Under the pieces are notes generated by a model. The model did not search any database. It was not told where the DNA came from and saw nothing but the letters and a program-made list of their open reading frames with translations. The position numbers were made by a program, and so were the translations under genes. 64,000 nucleotides of DNA, taken from assembly GCA_964019425.1 (NCBI GenBank), contig OZ025824.1, forward strand, positions 906,501-970,500. The letters run 5' to 3'. This document shows positions 45,501 through 57,999 of this stretch, piece after piece. The DNA comes from Flectonema sp. DT1601. Lineage: Eukaryota > Euglenozoa > Diplonemea > Diplonemida > Diplonemidae. Within the stretch, counting starts at the first letter, position 1; each line of letters opens with the position of its first letter.

Positions 45501-46121
45501 AGCAATGAGTGTTTCGGAGTTGACAAGTCTTTCGACGAAGCTGTGAACATATGTGAAGCTAACGGTAAGCGTCTTTGTAATGGACGAGAGTTGGAAACTG
45601 GAGTGTGTTGTGGTTCTGGCTGTGGGTACAATCAAAATGCTGTTTGGATATCGCCTGAAGCTCGCTACACTGCAGACGGATGTCCGGGAGTAGGATCAGC
45701 TATCGCAACAGAAGTTTCGACAACAGGAGCAGTTCGGTGTTGTTCACTTGATGGCCAGTCTTGTACATCTCTGACAGGTAGCGCGTGTTTCGGAGATTCG
45801 CGTACGTACGATGAAGCGATGCAAATCTGTATGGACGCTGGCAGTAGGCTGTGCAGCTCAAGAGAGCTGTCATCGGGAACCTGCTGCTCAACAGGATGCA
45901 ACTACGACGGAAAGAATGTTTGGATTTCTGATGGTTCCTCGAACCCCGGTACCGACAGCAGTTCCGGGGGTGCCTACAGCGACAGCGGTACCGACGGCAG
46001 TTCCAACAGCGGTACCGACGGCAGTTCCAGGGGTGCCTACAGCAACAGCGGTACCGACAGCAGTTCCGGGGGTGCCTACAGCGACAGCGGTACCGACGGC
46101 AGTTCCAGGGGTGACGAGTAG
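42546..46121 (+). CDS. Secreted astacin-type metalloprotease, chimeric linker and Ser/Gly tail (copy G)
   Basis: The protein has 1191 residues. Through the beta domains it matches copy F, with zinc site HEVLHAMGFWHE and Met-turn SIMHY intact. The linker is a hybrid: it starts AAANPPTSPPTPP as in A and B and ends PQQPAPPTPPQTTPGNQG as in C to E. Two cysteine modules (ARFTADSC and ARYTADGC) and the Ser/Gly/Asp/Thr tail ending SSRGDE follow, as in E. This is the intact form of F and shows that the front and back halves of the gene have recombined in the linker. Confidence 0.92.
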   Translation: MIRAVALLAALCCAASREVAIGDMVFESDAHTLSGWRGNLWPGTVIPYTIDSSLDADDARILAAIGIIEEKTCIRFREATPSDVNFIKFVYGGGCRANIGMRIGTPTMIWLKETCSTGSTLHEVLHAMGFWHEQSRSDRDAFVKINTENIQDGFASPFTLRSYIYNVGPYDYDSIMHYGATLFTGNGRPTISSPRPIGQRSTLSEGDIRAIKFLYQCIPLPAPKCILTKTGTINIPHSTEFTVSAIATYTTDLISEGVRRRSPFYRTESLTPSPSDAGTSRTISFSFTGTDGTSTTCSVQVNVLDATTVCYGQADPEACSGDRGTCVSNGMCQCVGEYGGPTCAAWATCPYTAVSDFDDSSLLSTDPADGTGIVTTDSYSGVGSLQVGSAAQVGAKSSTYEFVGHPRRLSARFKYAKKHSDIAFGLYMWKNGNICYDFQPGGLQYIYSGSEFSRRLSVGYGSRFDYLVNPFKWHKVELEVVSATEINEYLDGVLLQTRAYRSTSCNDGISAVGAIFNSGGPSFVDDFKVVCGEFVSITGTLVTAADQRQALRTGGHTIVLRLQSDTWKSDSQSINAVLRSLSGLRSDSPWNTNMDTLLQVGNVAVSGSLMTITLAALPSYDFQLDEIVTFRVPASSLTEGSEVVDSSSFQIRGWCSGTRKFLDTTGFFLRNAKTPYVPDYVRFEIPAGSSSFSWSVADYKTIDFTSRNVCMSGSCTGSGPALPSSAEISIVLEFTRSSSGVISSIAVAADGASVGSVAWSGRAPGRSSTVYIGTSVETTQIFWCPNVDPEVMHETITAASGKFTLIPGSVEFDVSDEVAIATDASCSSKVVHHARPSNGIIELHYQNRPAGVSYFLCWKSGLVSSAFTSQEFAAANPPTSPPTPPPTPPPTPPPTAPPTPPPTPPPTPPPTPPPTPPPTPPPTPPPTPQQPAPPTPPQTTPGNQGARFTADSCSRNAKAILTTESLIGTVRCCSLDGSSCASMTNSNECFGVDKSFDEAVNICEANGKRLCNGRELETGVCCGSGCGYNQNAVWISPEARYTADGCPGVGSAIATEVSTTGAVRCCSLDGQSCTSLTGSACFGDSRTYDEAMQICMDAGSRLCSSRELSSGTCCSTGCNYDGKNVWISDGSSNPGTDSSSGGAYSDSGTDGSSNSGTDGSSRGAYSNSGTDSSSGGAYSDSGTDGSSRGDE

Positions 46122-47529
46122 TGAAAAGTGATTGTTGGTTATCATTGTGGCTCTCTCCTTTCAACAAACAAAACAAGGCAATTAATTTTAATGCTAATAT
46201 TACTTACGTTGCAGGTGACAAGGGTGAATTACGTAAAACAAAAATAAATATAATTAGCAAACAAACAAACAAACAAACGAAGAAACAAACGAAGAAACGA
46301 AGAAAATTATTATTGAGAATCTTGTCGTTTAATGTTCTGACTATTAGGATTACGTTACTATACAACAGAAGAATTGAGATAGACTTCTCGGTTAGAAGGT
46401 TCCGTGTAGTTCTGGGTTTTATTTTAGCTCGTGGTGATTTACTACGAGCGAGGATAGGATAATAAAGTGTACGAAAAATTAAGAATAGTCAGGTCAGTCT
46501 TGTTAGTACCACCTAGAGAGAGACTACTGACTGGTGGTTTGTTTGTAGTTTCTTTTTAGTGAATATTATTATTGAGTTGAATTGTGGTATCGTTTTTTTA
46601 CCAACATGAATAAAAAATGATTTGCTCACAATATTTTTGATTTGGCCTTTTCCAATCGCAGAATATTTTCTTAAGCCTTGCTGAATTCTCCTTCCTCTCT
46701 TTGTTTTCTGTTCTTTTTTTTTTATTTTTTTTTTTTTTGATCGAGCGAATGCATTGTTTTTGGTGTTAGACATGTGCGTGTCATCACAGAGATGATAATT
46801 AGGCGTTCGTGAAGAGTTCGTAAGAGTTAATTATTATTTTTTGTATTGTTTTCTGAAATATCGTCAATGGTTGGTTTCGTCTCTCTTTCATGAAATGTTA
46901 TCGACGTTGGCGTACATTTGGCGATAATCAGGTCTTCGTTGCCTTATCTCCGTTCCTCCTCAATGGATCAAGTATCCGTACCCTGCTCTCTCCACTCACT
47001 TCGTATCTCTTTTGATATTTTGATTGTGATTTTTGGAATTGATTTCTTCTTCGTTGAGTGAAATCTTTAATAGCAACTATTTGTTGTCTCAGGTGGTACT
47101 TTTTAGGACCGAATCGGTTTTCTGACATTGCTGACGCATGTCTTGGAAATTGTTTTCTTAGTTTTGGGAGTGAAATTGTTCTTCCTCTCAATTAAATCTT
47201 CTCTCGTCGGAATTGTTTTTCTTTTTTTCCCCTCACTCTAGCGGTCACAACAACCCGATTGTTTGCGACTGTTTTTTTTTGGAAGGGAGATTTGTTGGCG
47301 AAATAATTTTTATTCACCCCCGACAGTCAGCTTCAGAGATTCGTAAATCCTTAACTTAGAAACATTAATTATGATGTAAACTTTAGGAAACTGTGATTTT
47401 TATGTAAATTGATATTTGTTATTTGTTGAGATTAATACACAAAACAGATAGTTGTTATGATATCACTCCAACCAGTTAACACAAAAGGACTTCAAATATC
47501 ATATCATTCCGCACCAGTTGAATTAAACA
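46122..47529. other. Spacer between copy G and the whole cyclotransferase-like gene
   Basis: Third version of the E/F/G 3' spacer, almost identical to the other two. It carries one extra A just before 47530, which puts the upstream ATG at 47457 out of frame. Nothing else recognised. Confidence 0.65.
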
Positions 47530-48117
47530 ATGCCTCTTTTATTTGTATTTGATACCATGCGATGTGGTTATTCGAATAACATGTTCCTGCAAGACTGTAC
47601 GCTAATTGGAAAAGGAGAAACGAAAGAAAAGCTTCAACTCAACTTAAAGTTTGGAGAAGTTAGAGTAAACAGAACGTCAAAAACAACTATAAAAGGAGAG
47701 CTGTATAATGTGTCCGATAAGAAGATAGAGACGTTTGATATAATGGAAGGAATTGGTTCTGGTGGTGGGAAGAGAAAGTCTTCGGGTGAAAACTCTGATT
47801 CTGAATCAGACGTTGAAACTTATAAAGTTGTCAGAAAAGAGATCACTGCGACAACAGAAGACGGAGCTGAACTGAAAGCGTTCATCTTCATAAGCAGCAT
47901 TGAGTCAAGTTCAGGATGGGAACCAATACTTTCTGGAGATGTATCAACAGCCATATCACCTGATGGTGATTCCCCTAATAATGATGACGAAGAAGAAGAT
48001 GAAGAGGATGAGGAAGACGATCACGTTAATTACAAAGACTCCCCTGCAGATGCCAACCTTCCAGCGTCAGTGAGTGGTGTCGCTGGTGTCTTAGAAATGA
48101 TGAAGTCCGTCGAATAG
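47530..48117 (+). CDS. AIG2/gamma-glutamylcyclotransferase-like protein (whole copy)
   Basis: The protein has 195 residues. The N terminus (LLFVFDTMRCGYSNNMFL) aligns with the FVYGTLxxGxxN motif of the AIG2/gamma-glutamylaminecyclotransferase fold. GKGET, GELYNVSD and FDIMEG match the conserved later strands, and FDIMEG holds the glutamate that is catalytic in the family. The substrate-loop motif YGTL is changed to FDTM, so activity is doubtful. The C terminus is strongly acidic (DDEEEDEEDEEDD) and then ends NLPASVSGVAGVLEMMKSVE. It is the source of the two truncated copies at 34182 and 40853. The single-base difference upstream favours this ATG. Family assignment is by motif; the role is unknown. 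Confidence 0.7.
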   Translation: MPLLFVFDTMRCGYSNNMFLQDCTLIGKGETKEKLQLNLKFGEVRVNRTSKTTIKGELYNVSDKKIETFDIMEGIGSGGGKRKSSGENSDSESDVETYKVVRKEITATTEDGAELKAFIFISSIESSSGWEPILSGDVSTAISPDGDSPNNDDEEEDEEDEEDDHVNYKDSPADANLPASVSGVAGVLEMMKSVE

Positions 48118-48319
48118 TAACTAAGAAATAGTAGTCTTTGAAATAAACAAATTATTAGTTATTACTGGATGAAAAGTTTAATTAACTCAAGTCTCTTCAG
48201 TCAAATCACAAATATGATAAAAAATCACTCATCGTCCACTCGTGGAATTTGTTATTTCAAAATGAATTGAATTGAGTTAAAATATTTATTTATTTATTTT
48301 TTCCTCACAGCAGTTCGGC

Positions 48320-50559
<2,240 letters not shown>

Positions 50560-51117
50560 TTGAAATAACTTTTATAAATGGTTTCCAGCACTCTAACCTG
50601 CCTTTATTACTCTCGCTAATAGTTTTATTTGTTAAGAATGTTATTTAGTAGTTTAGATGTAAGTTCTTTTTTGAAATAACGAGCTCCCAACAGTTGAGTA
50701 TTGGTGTCGGTTGTATTTACACTTTACAGCTGGTTTAATTATTCTAATCCCTCTCTTGCTTTTAATATTTGTATTTAGTTACGGTTAGTCGTCAGTTGTC
50801 AGCTCTATTGATTTAAACTGATCTGGTGGGTAGTCTTTTAAGTTCGTGTCATTCACACGAACAAGTTTCAGAGCCTTGCTCTTCACATTTACGTTGATGT
50901 CGTTTTCCAATGGCATCTGAGTCTTTCAGTGAGTTAGTTAGTCACTTTTCACGGTAGTTTTATTGTCCTACTTACACCTAACGTTTCTCAGTTGAGAAAA
51001 CAAATGCATTCGGTTTAGCTACACTTTACTTTAACAGGTTTATTAGAAGTTGTAGAAAACACAAGTGAGTGTGATGGTTTGAATTACTAATTTACTTACA
51101 GACACTAACAGTCCTTA
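50560..51117. other. Intergenic region
   Basis: AT-rich 3' flank of the pseudophosphatase gene and 5' flank of the beta-helix gene. It ends with a pyrimidine-rich stretch and TTACAG (AG at 51100-51101), an acceptor-like site 16 bases before the start. Nothing else recognised. Confidence 0.6.
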
Positions 51118-52651
51118 ATGGGAGAGGACAGCGATGTCGAAGAAGAAGACGTTGACGAGGAGGAGCCGTATGAACCAACCGACACGTCGTCAATGCCTGA
51201 TGGAAATCGGACAATTGTACTCGGAGGCTGGTCCAAAATAGAAACCGTTGAGGATGCTTTGGTTGTGCTGCAAACTGAAATAATAAAAACACTCCTCGTT
51301 CACGATGGAGAATACGGACCACTTCCTCTGAATAGTGAACTATCTGGACTTAAGATAAGTGGGAGCTCCTCAGTAGTATTTAAAGGAAAGAGTTGTATTA
51401 TGACACCAAACCTTTTTATTAGAAATGTCTCATTCATGGGAGAGGAGGGAAGTACTGTTTTAAAAATATCATGCGAGGCAGGTAAAGCCGCCTGCAACGC
51501 TCAGTTCACCAACTGCCAAGTCTCCGGTGGGAGAAACTCTATTGAAGTACACACCCATGCGCGTCCGTTATTTGTTGCCTGCTCGATAACAAATCCAGAA
51601 AAGTGTTGTCTTTACAGCTATCCAAGAAGTAGACCAAATCTCTGTGCTGGTTATAAAACAATTACACGCACTTCAATATTTGCGTCACAACCTGTTGAGG
51701 GTGCTGATCCTCCCCCGTTACCAATCTCTGTCATCCCTGAGGACGTTATGGTTCACTTACTTGAACAGGATAAAGCAAATCCAAAACTCTGGAAAATCTC
51801 ATACAATGAAGTGGAAGGCTACGCTGACAGAGCGGCTTTAAATTACACGGATCCGCAACGATGCAGTCTTGTGGGAGAAGCTATTGACGGCAGTGTTGGT
51901 GTGGTGTGTTCCTTTCTTCTATTGTCATTCTTCCCTTGTTAGAAAACTTTTAGAGTTTAATTAATTTATATTCACAACACAGCTCCTCGATGAAAGCGAC
52001 TGCCAACTACGGGAAACTGACATCTCTGGATTCCAAACAGGTTGCTATACTCAAGGGAGGTGTAAGAATACAAATATTGAACAATTAAATATCTCAAAGT
52101 GCACTGGGATAGGAATTCATCTGACCGCAGGAAGTCGTGTTGGTGTTCGCAGCTGTCGGATTGGAAGTTGTGATCATTATGGTTTACGTGTTTCAAAAGG
52201 AAAGGAAAGTGATGATAAGGAACTATCTGTTCTGTGTAAGCAGAGGATGGATGCTTTAGCTAATGATGAGTTTGATGTGGTGAAGACGATCGAAGAGATG
52301 CTGAAAAGCAAACAAATAACTTACAATGACATGACTCTGACGTGGTCTAAGTCTGATGGCAGTGGTGGTTGTTGGGGACATGATGAGACTCATTCGATAC
52401 TTCGTAACAACGTCTTCTTGTCAGATGTCAGAATTGGGAAAGACACACTTCCTTCATTGTTTGGTATGAGTGAGTTCTATTTACCTACGAGAGACTTTAA
52501 AGTTCATTAGCGAAAACAATACACAAATACAGAAAACACTATCGTCTCACCATCAAAGTTAATATCAGACATCCCATTTGTAGTTAACGGATATAAGATT
52601 ACTGACAAGGAACCAAAGCTTGTGGTCCTCACACGCGACGAAGAAGAGTAG
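51118..52651 (+). CDS. Right-handed beta-helix repeat protein (3 exons)
   Basis: Exons 51118-51900, 51983-52463 and 52533-52651 join in phase to 460 residues; the last exon was placed from the strong donor GTATGAGT at 52464 and an in-phase acceptor at 52532. The N terminus is acidic (DVEEEDVDEEEPYEP). The body shows short strand-turn repeats such as GLKISGSSSVVFKG, LFIRNVSFMGEEG, AQFTNCQVSGGRNSIEV and VGVRSCRIGSCDHYGLRV, typical of the pectin-lyase-like beta-helix fold. No signal peptide is seen, so it is probably cytosolic. Catalytic residues of polysaccharide lyases cannot be assigned. A structural role is possible. Confidence 0.75.
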
Positions 52652-52859
52652 CACTCTTCGATCTGTTGCTCAAAAACTTCTGTAAATAATAAGCCCTTTG
52701 GGCAAATCTATTAGTAGTTGTCTTCAGACTTGTAAATATTATTTTGTTTTCAACAGCTGAAACGTCGACGGTTTTGAAATAATAAAACTTCTTTGAAATT
52801 TATATCTTCCTCAGAGTGAATAAAGAAATTAGTTTTCATATTTACAGAACGACGGGAAA

Positions 52860-54296
52860 ATGGTGTACTCAGTTGGTCCCCCGAGACCTGGAACTGAAGG
52901 AGGGAAGGAATGGATGCGATCAATTAGAGAAGAAGTGAAAGCAATCCGTCGTGACGTCAGACAGCCCTACCCACAAACAGCAATTCCAACTTCAAGTATG
53001 GCAGCAATTCACAGAATGCCTCCTCAGGGTTCAACAATTGTATCCCCGAATATTACTTTTATTGATAGCCCTCGAGGATCACACGCATCAGCATCACAAA
53101 AGGCAGCTCAACAAGCGGAGAAACAACAGCAACACAGTAATTTAATATCACGCATTGCTGAATTAGAAAAACTTGTAAAGTCAGTTGCTGACACCGTCAA
53201 GAGAGAGGAGTCGATTGATGATATTCCAGTTCCTCCATTTGAACAGGCGCTGCTGGAAGCTGTGAAATCACTTGAAAGGGAACGTCGGGAAGCAATCGCT
53301 GCGGGAGACGTTGGATTGACTAATAAAATTGAAGCGAATATCGCTGCTCTTAAACAAAACATCAACGGCACTCAACAACATCAACAACATCGAATTCCAC
53401 AACACAGTTGGGATCCTTCAACACCAACACCAATAGCTGATGATCTTCCTTTTAGAGATACTCAACACCAACACCGTTCTCAATTTATGCAATCACTCCC
53501 TCCTCCACCAGTTCGAATACCAGAGCAAAGAATTTCTCACATTCCTCACGGGGATGTAATGCAGATTTCACCTCCTCGAACCCGAACAGCTCCAACAGCA
53601 GAGCAGTTCATTGCCGCCGAGGGAGGTGAAGTGTTTTCATCAGCTCAGTCACAAGTGACAGCTACCCCAGCAGGTATCCTTCCAACTGGGGGGAGGTTTA
53701 CAACAAATGGATTTGTTGATAATTCTCAAGAAGTTCTAACAGTCAATGCTGCTCAGCGATTACTCGATTCTGTAGAACAAGTTGCCCTTCGTAAAGGAGT
53801 CACATTAACAACAACAACTACAACTTTAACAGCAAGTCCTCAACAACACGGAACACAACAAGCATTGACTGCTCATGATTCGAGACAAGTGTTAACACCG
53901 AGTAAAGAACCTTCCAGAGGGGCTCAAACGGTTATTACAAGTGGGACAGGACCACCACCACCACCACCTCCTCCACATGTAATTGCGTTAGGGGGTCAAA
54001 CAACAATAAATATTTCTGACTCAACAACTGCTTCTTCATCTGAAATGTACGACACGGCGGGGTCTGCAAGTGATGAAGAAGAAGACATCAGAACATCAAC
54101 ACATCGATCAGAGAAGTCTCGATCTCTAAATAAGAACGCAAGTCGGCAGAGTATTCGCAGCGTGAGAAGCAACAGAAGTCAGGCTTTGCAATCAAAATCT
54201 AGCGCAGCCGGGGGAATGGATCAAACATTCGCTCAGGTGCAGAAGCAATTGGCTGCAGCTGCAAAGGCAAAAGCGAGGCGGAAATCACGAGGCTGA
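52860..54296 (+). CDS. Q/S/T-rich low-complexity protein with a coiled coil
   Basis: A single open frame of 478 residues with TTTACAG ending 13 bases before the ATG. The N terminus (PRPGTEGGKEWMRSIREEVKAIRRDV) is charged and probably helical. Residues about 78-180 form a predicted coiled-coil or long helix (KAAQQAEKQQQHSNLISRI, then LEAVKSLERERREAI). The rest is rich in Q, T, S and P with a poly-Pro run (near residue 363), an acidic patch (ASDEEEDIRTS) and a basic end (AAAAKAKARRKSRG). I recognise no family. The ordered N-terminal segment may be the conserved part. Confidence 0.7.
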   Translation: MVYSVGPPRPGTEGGKEWMRSIREEVKAIRRDVRQPYPQTAIPTSSMAAIHRMPPQGSTIVSPNITFIDSPRGSHASASQKAAQQAEKQQQHSNLISRIAELEKLVKSVADTVKREESIDDIPVPPFEQALLEAVKSLERERREAIAAGDVGLTNKIEANIAALKQNINGTQQHQQHRIPQHSWDPSTPTPIADDLPFRDTQHQHRSQFMQSLPPPPVRIPEQRISHIPHGDVMQISPPRTRTAPTAEQFIAAEGGEVFSSAQSQVTATPAGILPTGGRFTTNGFVDNSQEVLTVNAAQRLLDSVEQVALRKGVTLTTTTTTLTASPQQHGTQQALTAHDSRQVLTPSKEPSRGAQTVITSGTGPPPPPPPPHVIALGGQTTINISDSTTASSSEMYDTAGSASDEEEDIRTSTHRSEKSRSLNKNASRQSIRSVRSNRSQALQSKSSAAGGMDQTFAQVQKQLAAAAKAKARRKSRG

Positions 54297-54686
54297 GATG
54301 AAATGCCTGGCGGGAATTTCTAAATACAAACACAAAGGAATACTACCATCGAGTCCTATCATCTCACATCACTCCATGTGGTCATCCATCGTCAACTGAA
54401 CACGACTTGAATCTGATTTCAGTGTTGTTGAATTCTACTTCCCGGCAGATCATTTGTTTTATTTATCCGTTTCTCAGAATATTAGTTTGTACTCTTTTTG
54501 TATTCCCTCCCAACCCCCTCTTTTCAATTGTTCTTTAATAAGATATTAGACTTTAATAGTGAAACAGTCTTATTGTCTGATAACTTATATTCTTAAAACA
54601 GTTCGAATGATAACTAAAAAGGTTAACTGAGAGGTGATTACTTTCAGTGAAGTAGTTATTCAATTCAAACCAGCAGGTCACACAGT
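54297..54686. other. Intergenic region
   Basis: 3' flank of the Q-rich gene and 5' flank of the coiled-coil gene, with an acceptor-like CTTTCAG ending at 54647. Nothing else recognised. Confidence 0.55.
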
Positions 54687-56540
54687 ATGGGATGGGAGGC
54701 AACTCTCACAAACGCAATTCAAAAGCAGAATGCTCACAGTCAGCAGTTTACAGAAGTAGTTAATATGCTGGATGATTCTCAGGTGGAGCTGAGAACCCTG
54801 CGAAAGTCGGTGAAGAAGCTGGAGGGGGAGAGTTCGCGTCTGAGAGAAGAAAATGAACTACTAAAACATGACTTGGGGTGTGCCAATGGTGGTAAGGTTG
54901 GGAAGTCAGCAGCGAGGGTCCTGAAACTGGAAACAGAGACTTCAGAATTACGAGAAGAGTATTCTGACTTCCGAAAAAGTCACCAAAAAGTTATCAACAG
55001 ATACGACACAGATCTCACTGCCTCAACCGAAGCCAACGAAAAGCTCAAATCTCAACTGCAGCGTCTGCAGTCAGAAATGGACGCTTTATCAAAATCAATA
55101 AATTTAAATAAAGACGACATCAGAGTACGTGACGGCCTCATTACTGAGCTATCCGACAAACTAAAAGACGCAGAACAAATAACAGCAGCCAGCCAACAGA
55201 AAATTGAAGACATGCGAAACGTTAAAATAAAAGAAATTGCGGCCTCAATAAAATCATTAAAAAATCGACAGGGAGAAACCAACTTAGCGATTGATACTAA
55301 ACAGCTGTTGGCAGACTTTAACAGTTTGAAAGTTATCGTTGAAGATGCTGTGTCGGGGGACAATCCTGGGTTGGAGGAAGAAATAGTTACTTTGTTATTG
55401 CTATTGCAGAAAGATTTACAGCCTCGATTTGATTTCTGGCTTCAAATTACAAAAGAAGAGCTCATGATTTACCTAAATGTTATCACCAGTCAGGAAACCT
55501 GGACACCAGCAACCAACACTCCATATGCAAAAAACATTGTTAGTCTGCTTGTCAGCCGATTAGAACAGTCGGCAAAGTTTATATCCGGGTTGTACGTACC
55601 GTGTTCAGCACTGACTGAACGATTTTGCGCCTTAGCAGGTAGTGTTGTGGAGCAGCTGTGTTTGTCAATACCGAAGGTTACTGAGGGAAGTGCTTTGGTG
55701 GATGTGTTTTATAAAATAAATACTTTATCAGTAATCCATATGCAGTATAATTGCTTAGAGTCTACAGTAACTGAAGCATGGGAACAACGACCTGCTGTTA
55801 TTAGAGACAAGGAGAAGCTTTGTGTTACATATGACGTGTCTTCTTCAATAACTCCGAAACTCTCCGACTTCTGCATCCAATCATCAACAGCAATCATTAC
55901 TAGTGTTTCTTCAGATCTGAATAAGTTATATTGCATTGATATGTCTCACTACAAGAAACACAAAAATAAATCAGCTTTTACAAAACTAAATAAACATCTC
56001 AGACCTTCTGCTACTGTATCCCTGCAGGCTGTCCTCGAAACTGTGGAGTATGTTATTTTATAATTACTTTTACAGACGTAAAAAAAACAACAACACAAAC
56101 AAAACAGCTCTCGAGTGGGAATTATAATTTCACCGGGGAAGTCGTTTGATCCAAGGTATAAGATATTCAGCACCTTACTTGTCGATTTGAGTAATTGTTT
56201 GAGTAAGATATTATTAACGGGAGGTGATCAACGATGGTTTTATGTTGACCAACACACTGCAATTTCAAAAGATCTCGATGCCGTCGATAACTATTTTGAA
56301 GAAAAGGGAATCGGAAATCAGACTCGCAGTCATTACTTATCAAAGCTTTATTCTGTTGTGACTGTAATGTCACAGTCGACAGAGCAATTAGTCAACGGGG
56401 GTGCTCTCTGCACGAGGTACGCTGATCTTCCTGAGGAAGCAACGAAGAGCGTTTGGTGTAAAAAAATACTTCGACAGGTATTAGCACATCGAAAAGATAA
56501 GAAGGCAAAACAATTCACATCAAAACACCGCCGAAAGTGA
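54687..56540 (+). CDS. Coiled-coil protein with helical C-terminal domain (2 exons)
   Basis: Exons 54687-56047 and 56108-56540 join inside a codon (phase 2, GA|C), giving 597 residues. The alternative acceptor at 56085 leads to a stop. Residues about 1-200 are heptad-rich (LRTLRKSVKKLEGESSRLRE, LKSQLQRLQSEMDALSKSIN). The C-terminal ~390 residues have the hydrophobic spacing of an all-helical domain (LEEEIVTLLLLLQKDLQPRF and later) and end in a basic tail (AHRKDKKAKQFTSKHRRK). The opening WEATLTNAIQKQ with following coil weakly recalls ATG16 or PPP1R21 N termini, but I cannot support either. It is probably a cytoplasmic adaptor or cytoskeletal protein. Confidence 0.7.
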
Positions 56541-57379
56541 GCATAAATGCCAATCTAAATATTTGCTGCATCACTCTTTGCATTTGAGATGATGAATCCA
56601 CTGCCCTGCTGTCTTCTGTCTTCTTGAGATGGTTGATTTGTTTTGTTATTTGTACTTTACTACTTTTGTTATTATGTTTGAATAGTGACCTTACCTTCGC
56701 TGTCGTTTTTTGTCGAAATTTCTTTTTAAGAATGGTGCAGTCTCTTTTTCTTCGACTCTAAAATGTTTGATATCGATCTACCTGACTACCTACCTACCTA
56801 CTGTTTACTTACTAGAGAGGACAACTACTGGAATTTGTTATGAGAGGAGGAATATTCTCCTGGTCGTTTTATTTATGTTCTGAGTGACTTCTTGTTGTTC
56901 TGGACGCATTGTGAATTCTGTTCCTCTCTTTTTTATTTATCTTTTCCTATCTGTGCTTTACTCAATGTCCCTTTCTTGTTGGTTTATAGCTTTCTCCCCC
57001 TTCCACTCGCAGTTCTCAAGTGCTCATTTCGGAAGTTAGATTTCGTCTGCAGTGTAGTGATAACACCCTCAGCGTGTTGTCTGATGAGGTACTTTGTGAG
57101 GACTAGTTTGATTCTCTCCATGTGTAGATTCATTCGGTAGAATGTTGTTTGAACTGTCGAAGTGAATTGTCTTCTTGAAGGAGAAGGCAGTTGTTGAATA
57201 TGAAAGTTGCATTTATTTTCAATTTCCTGTTCACCATCTTCAGTTCTGTAGAAATCCCCGAGTACGGACTACACTTTTTGAATATTATAAACAGGGAGCC
57301 CTATCTGATCAATTTCAGTTATTATTGTAAGCAATCGGAGTGTTATTTCCATTTTCCTATTAATACATTTCAGCTGACG
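56541..57379. other. Intergenic region
   Basis: T-rich DNA with CTAC repeats near 56780-56800. Open frames here lack an ATG at a sensible place. A frame from the ATG at 57200 runs in phase into the small gene at 57380 and would give a 107-residue hydrophobic protein; which start is used is unclear. Confidence 0.5.
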
Positions 57380-57523
57380 ATGGTTAGGTCGTCCCTGGTA
57401 ACATTCTGCGTCCGCTGTCGGTCGCTGTTGGCTCCCATCCCTCTCGCAATAGATATAATTATTATTTTAGCAATTATTGTTTACTTCTCATTTCATTATT
57501 TAAGTTCATTCCTTTTCGAGTAA
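57380..57523 (+). CDS. Possible small single-span membrane protein
   Basis: 47 codons from an ATG placed 6 bases after an acceptor-like TTTCAG. There is a basic N terminus with three cysteines (MVRSSLVTFCVRCRSLLAP) and one strong membrane segment (IDIIIILAIIVYFSFHYL). The same frame is open back to an ATG at 57200, where a signal-like MKVAFIFNFLFTIF would begin. No family recognised; it may be a chance frame in T-rich DNA. Confidence 0.35.
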   Translation: MVRSSLVTFCVRCRSLLAPIPLAIDIIIILAIIVYFSFHYLSSFLFE

Positions 57524-57999
57524 AAAACTGTTTTTTGTTATAAATTATAAATTAGTTTTTTTGTAAATGTGACCTGCAAGATGGTCTTGGAAAACAGATT
57601 GTGAAATATGGGAAGGAAATCTGAAGTTGGTTTTTGAGGGATGAAACACCTGTCAAATATTTTGTTGTAGATATTAGCAATTCATTTTGTGATTTCTTGA
57701 ACCCAAAAAAAAAAAAAAAAAAAAAATTATTAATTTTAGTCTTCTTTAGATGCCGAGTAAAATCGAGAATTTTGTTTGGTTTTTTTTTTTTTTTATTTTT
57801 TTACAAAAAAAAACCATTTTTTCTCGTAAAGACTTTTCCTTACTTCTAATACAGAGTTTTGTGTTTGTTGAGGTTTGTATTCTAACACTACAGTTTATGT
57901 GATGGAAATAAATAAATATCAACTAAGCTACTCTACGGAAAGTTTAATTATAATTACACCGGTACAGGTGGTCGCTAATTCAGAAAATAACAACATGAA
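57524..57999. other. Intergenic region
   Basis: AT-rich with A tracts near 57706-57726 and T tracts near 57780-57800. AG sites at 57966-57967 and 57982-57983 precede the next gene. Nothing else recognised. Confidence 0.55.

Larger units (their letters stand above)
41380..48022. repeat. 6.67-kb segmental tandem duplication, unit 2
   Basis: Second unit, holding astacin copy G and most of the whole cyclotransferase-like gene. Similarity to unit 1 stops at 48022, where copy 3 continues into its normal C terminus. Confidence 0.85.

Noticed and set aside
51899-51906. Alternative donors GTGTGG or GTGTGT for intron 1 of the beta-helix gene
   Set aside because: Only the GT at 51901 keeps phase with the open frame from 51983.
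56086-56107. Alternative acceptor at 56085 for the coiled-coil gene
   Set aside because: It leads to an early stop, whereas 56107 gives a long in-phase exon.
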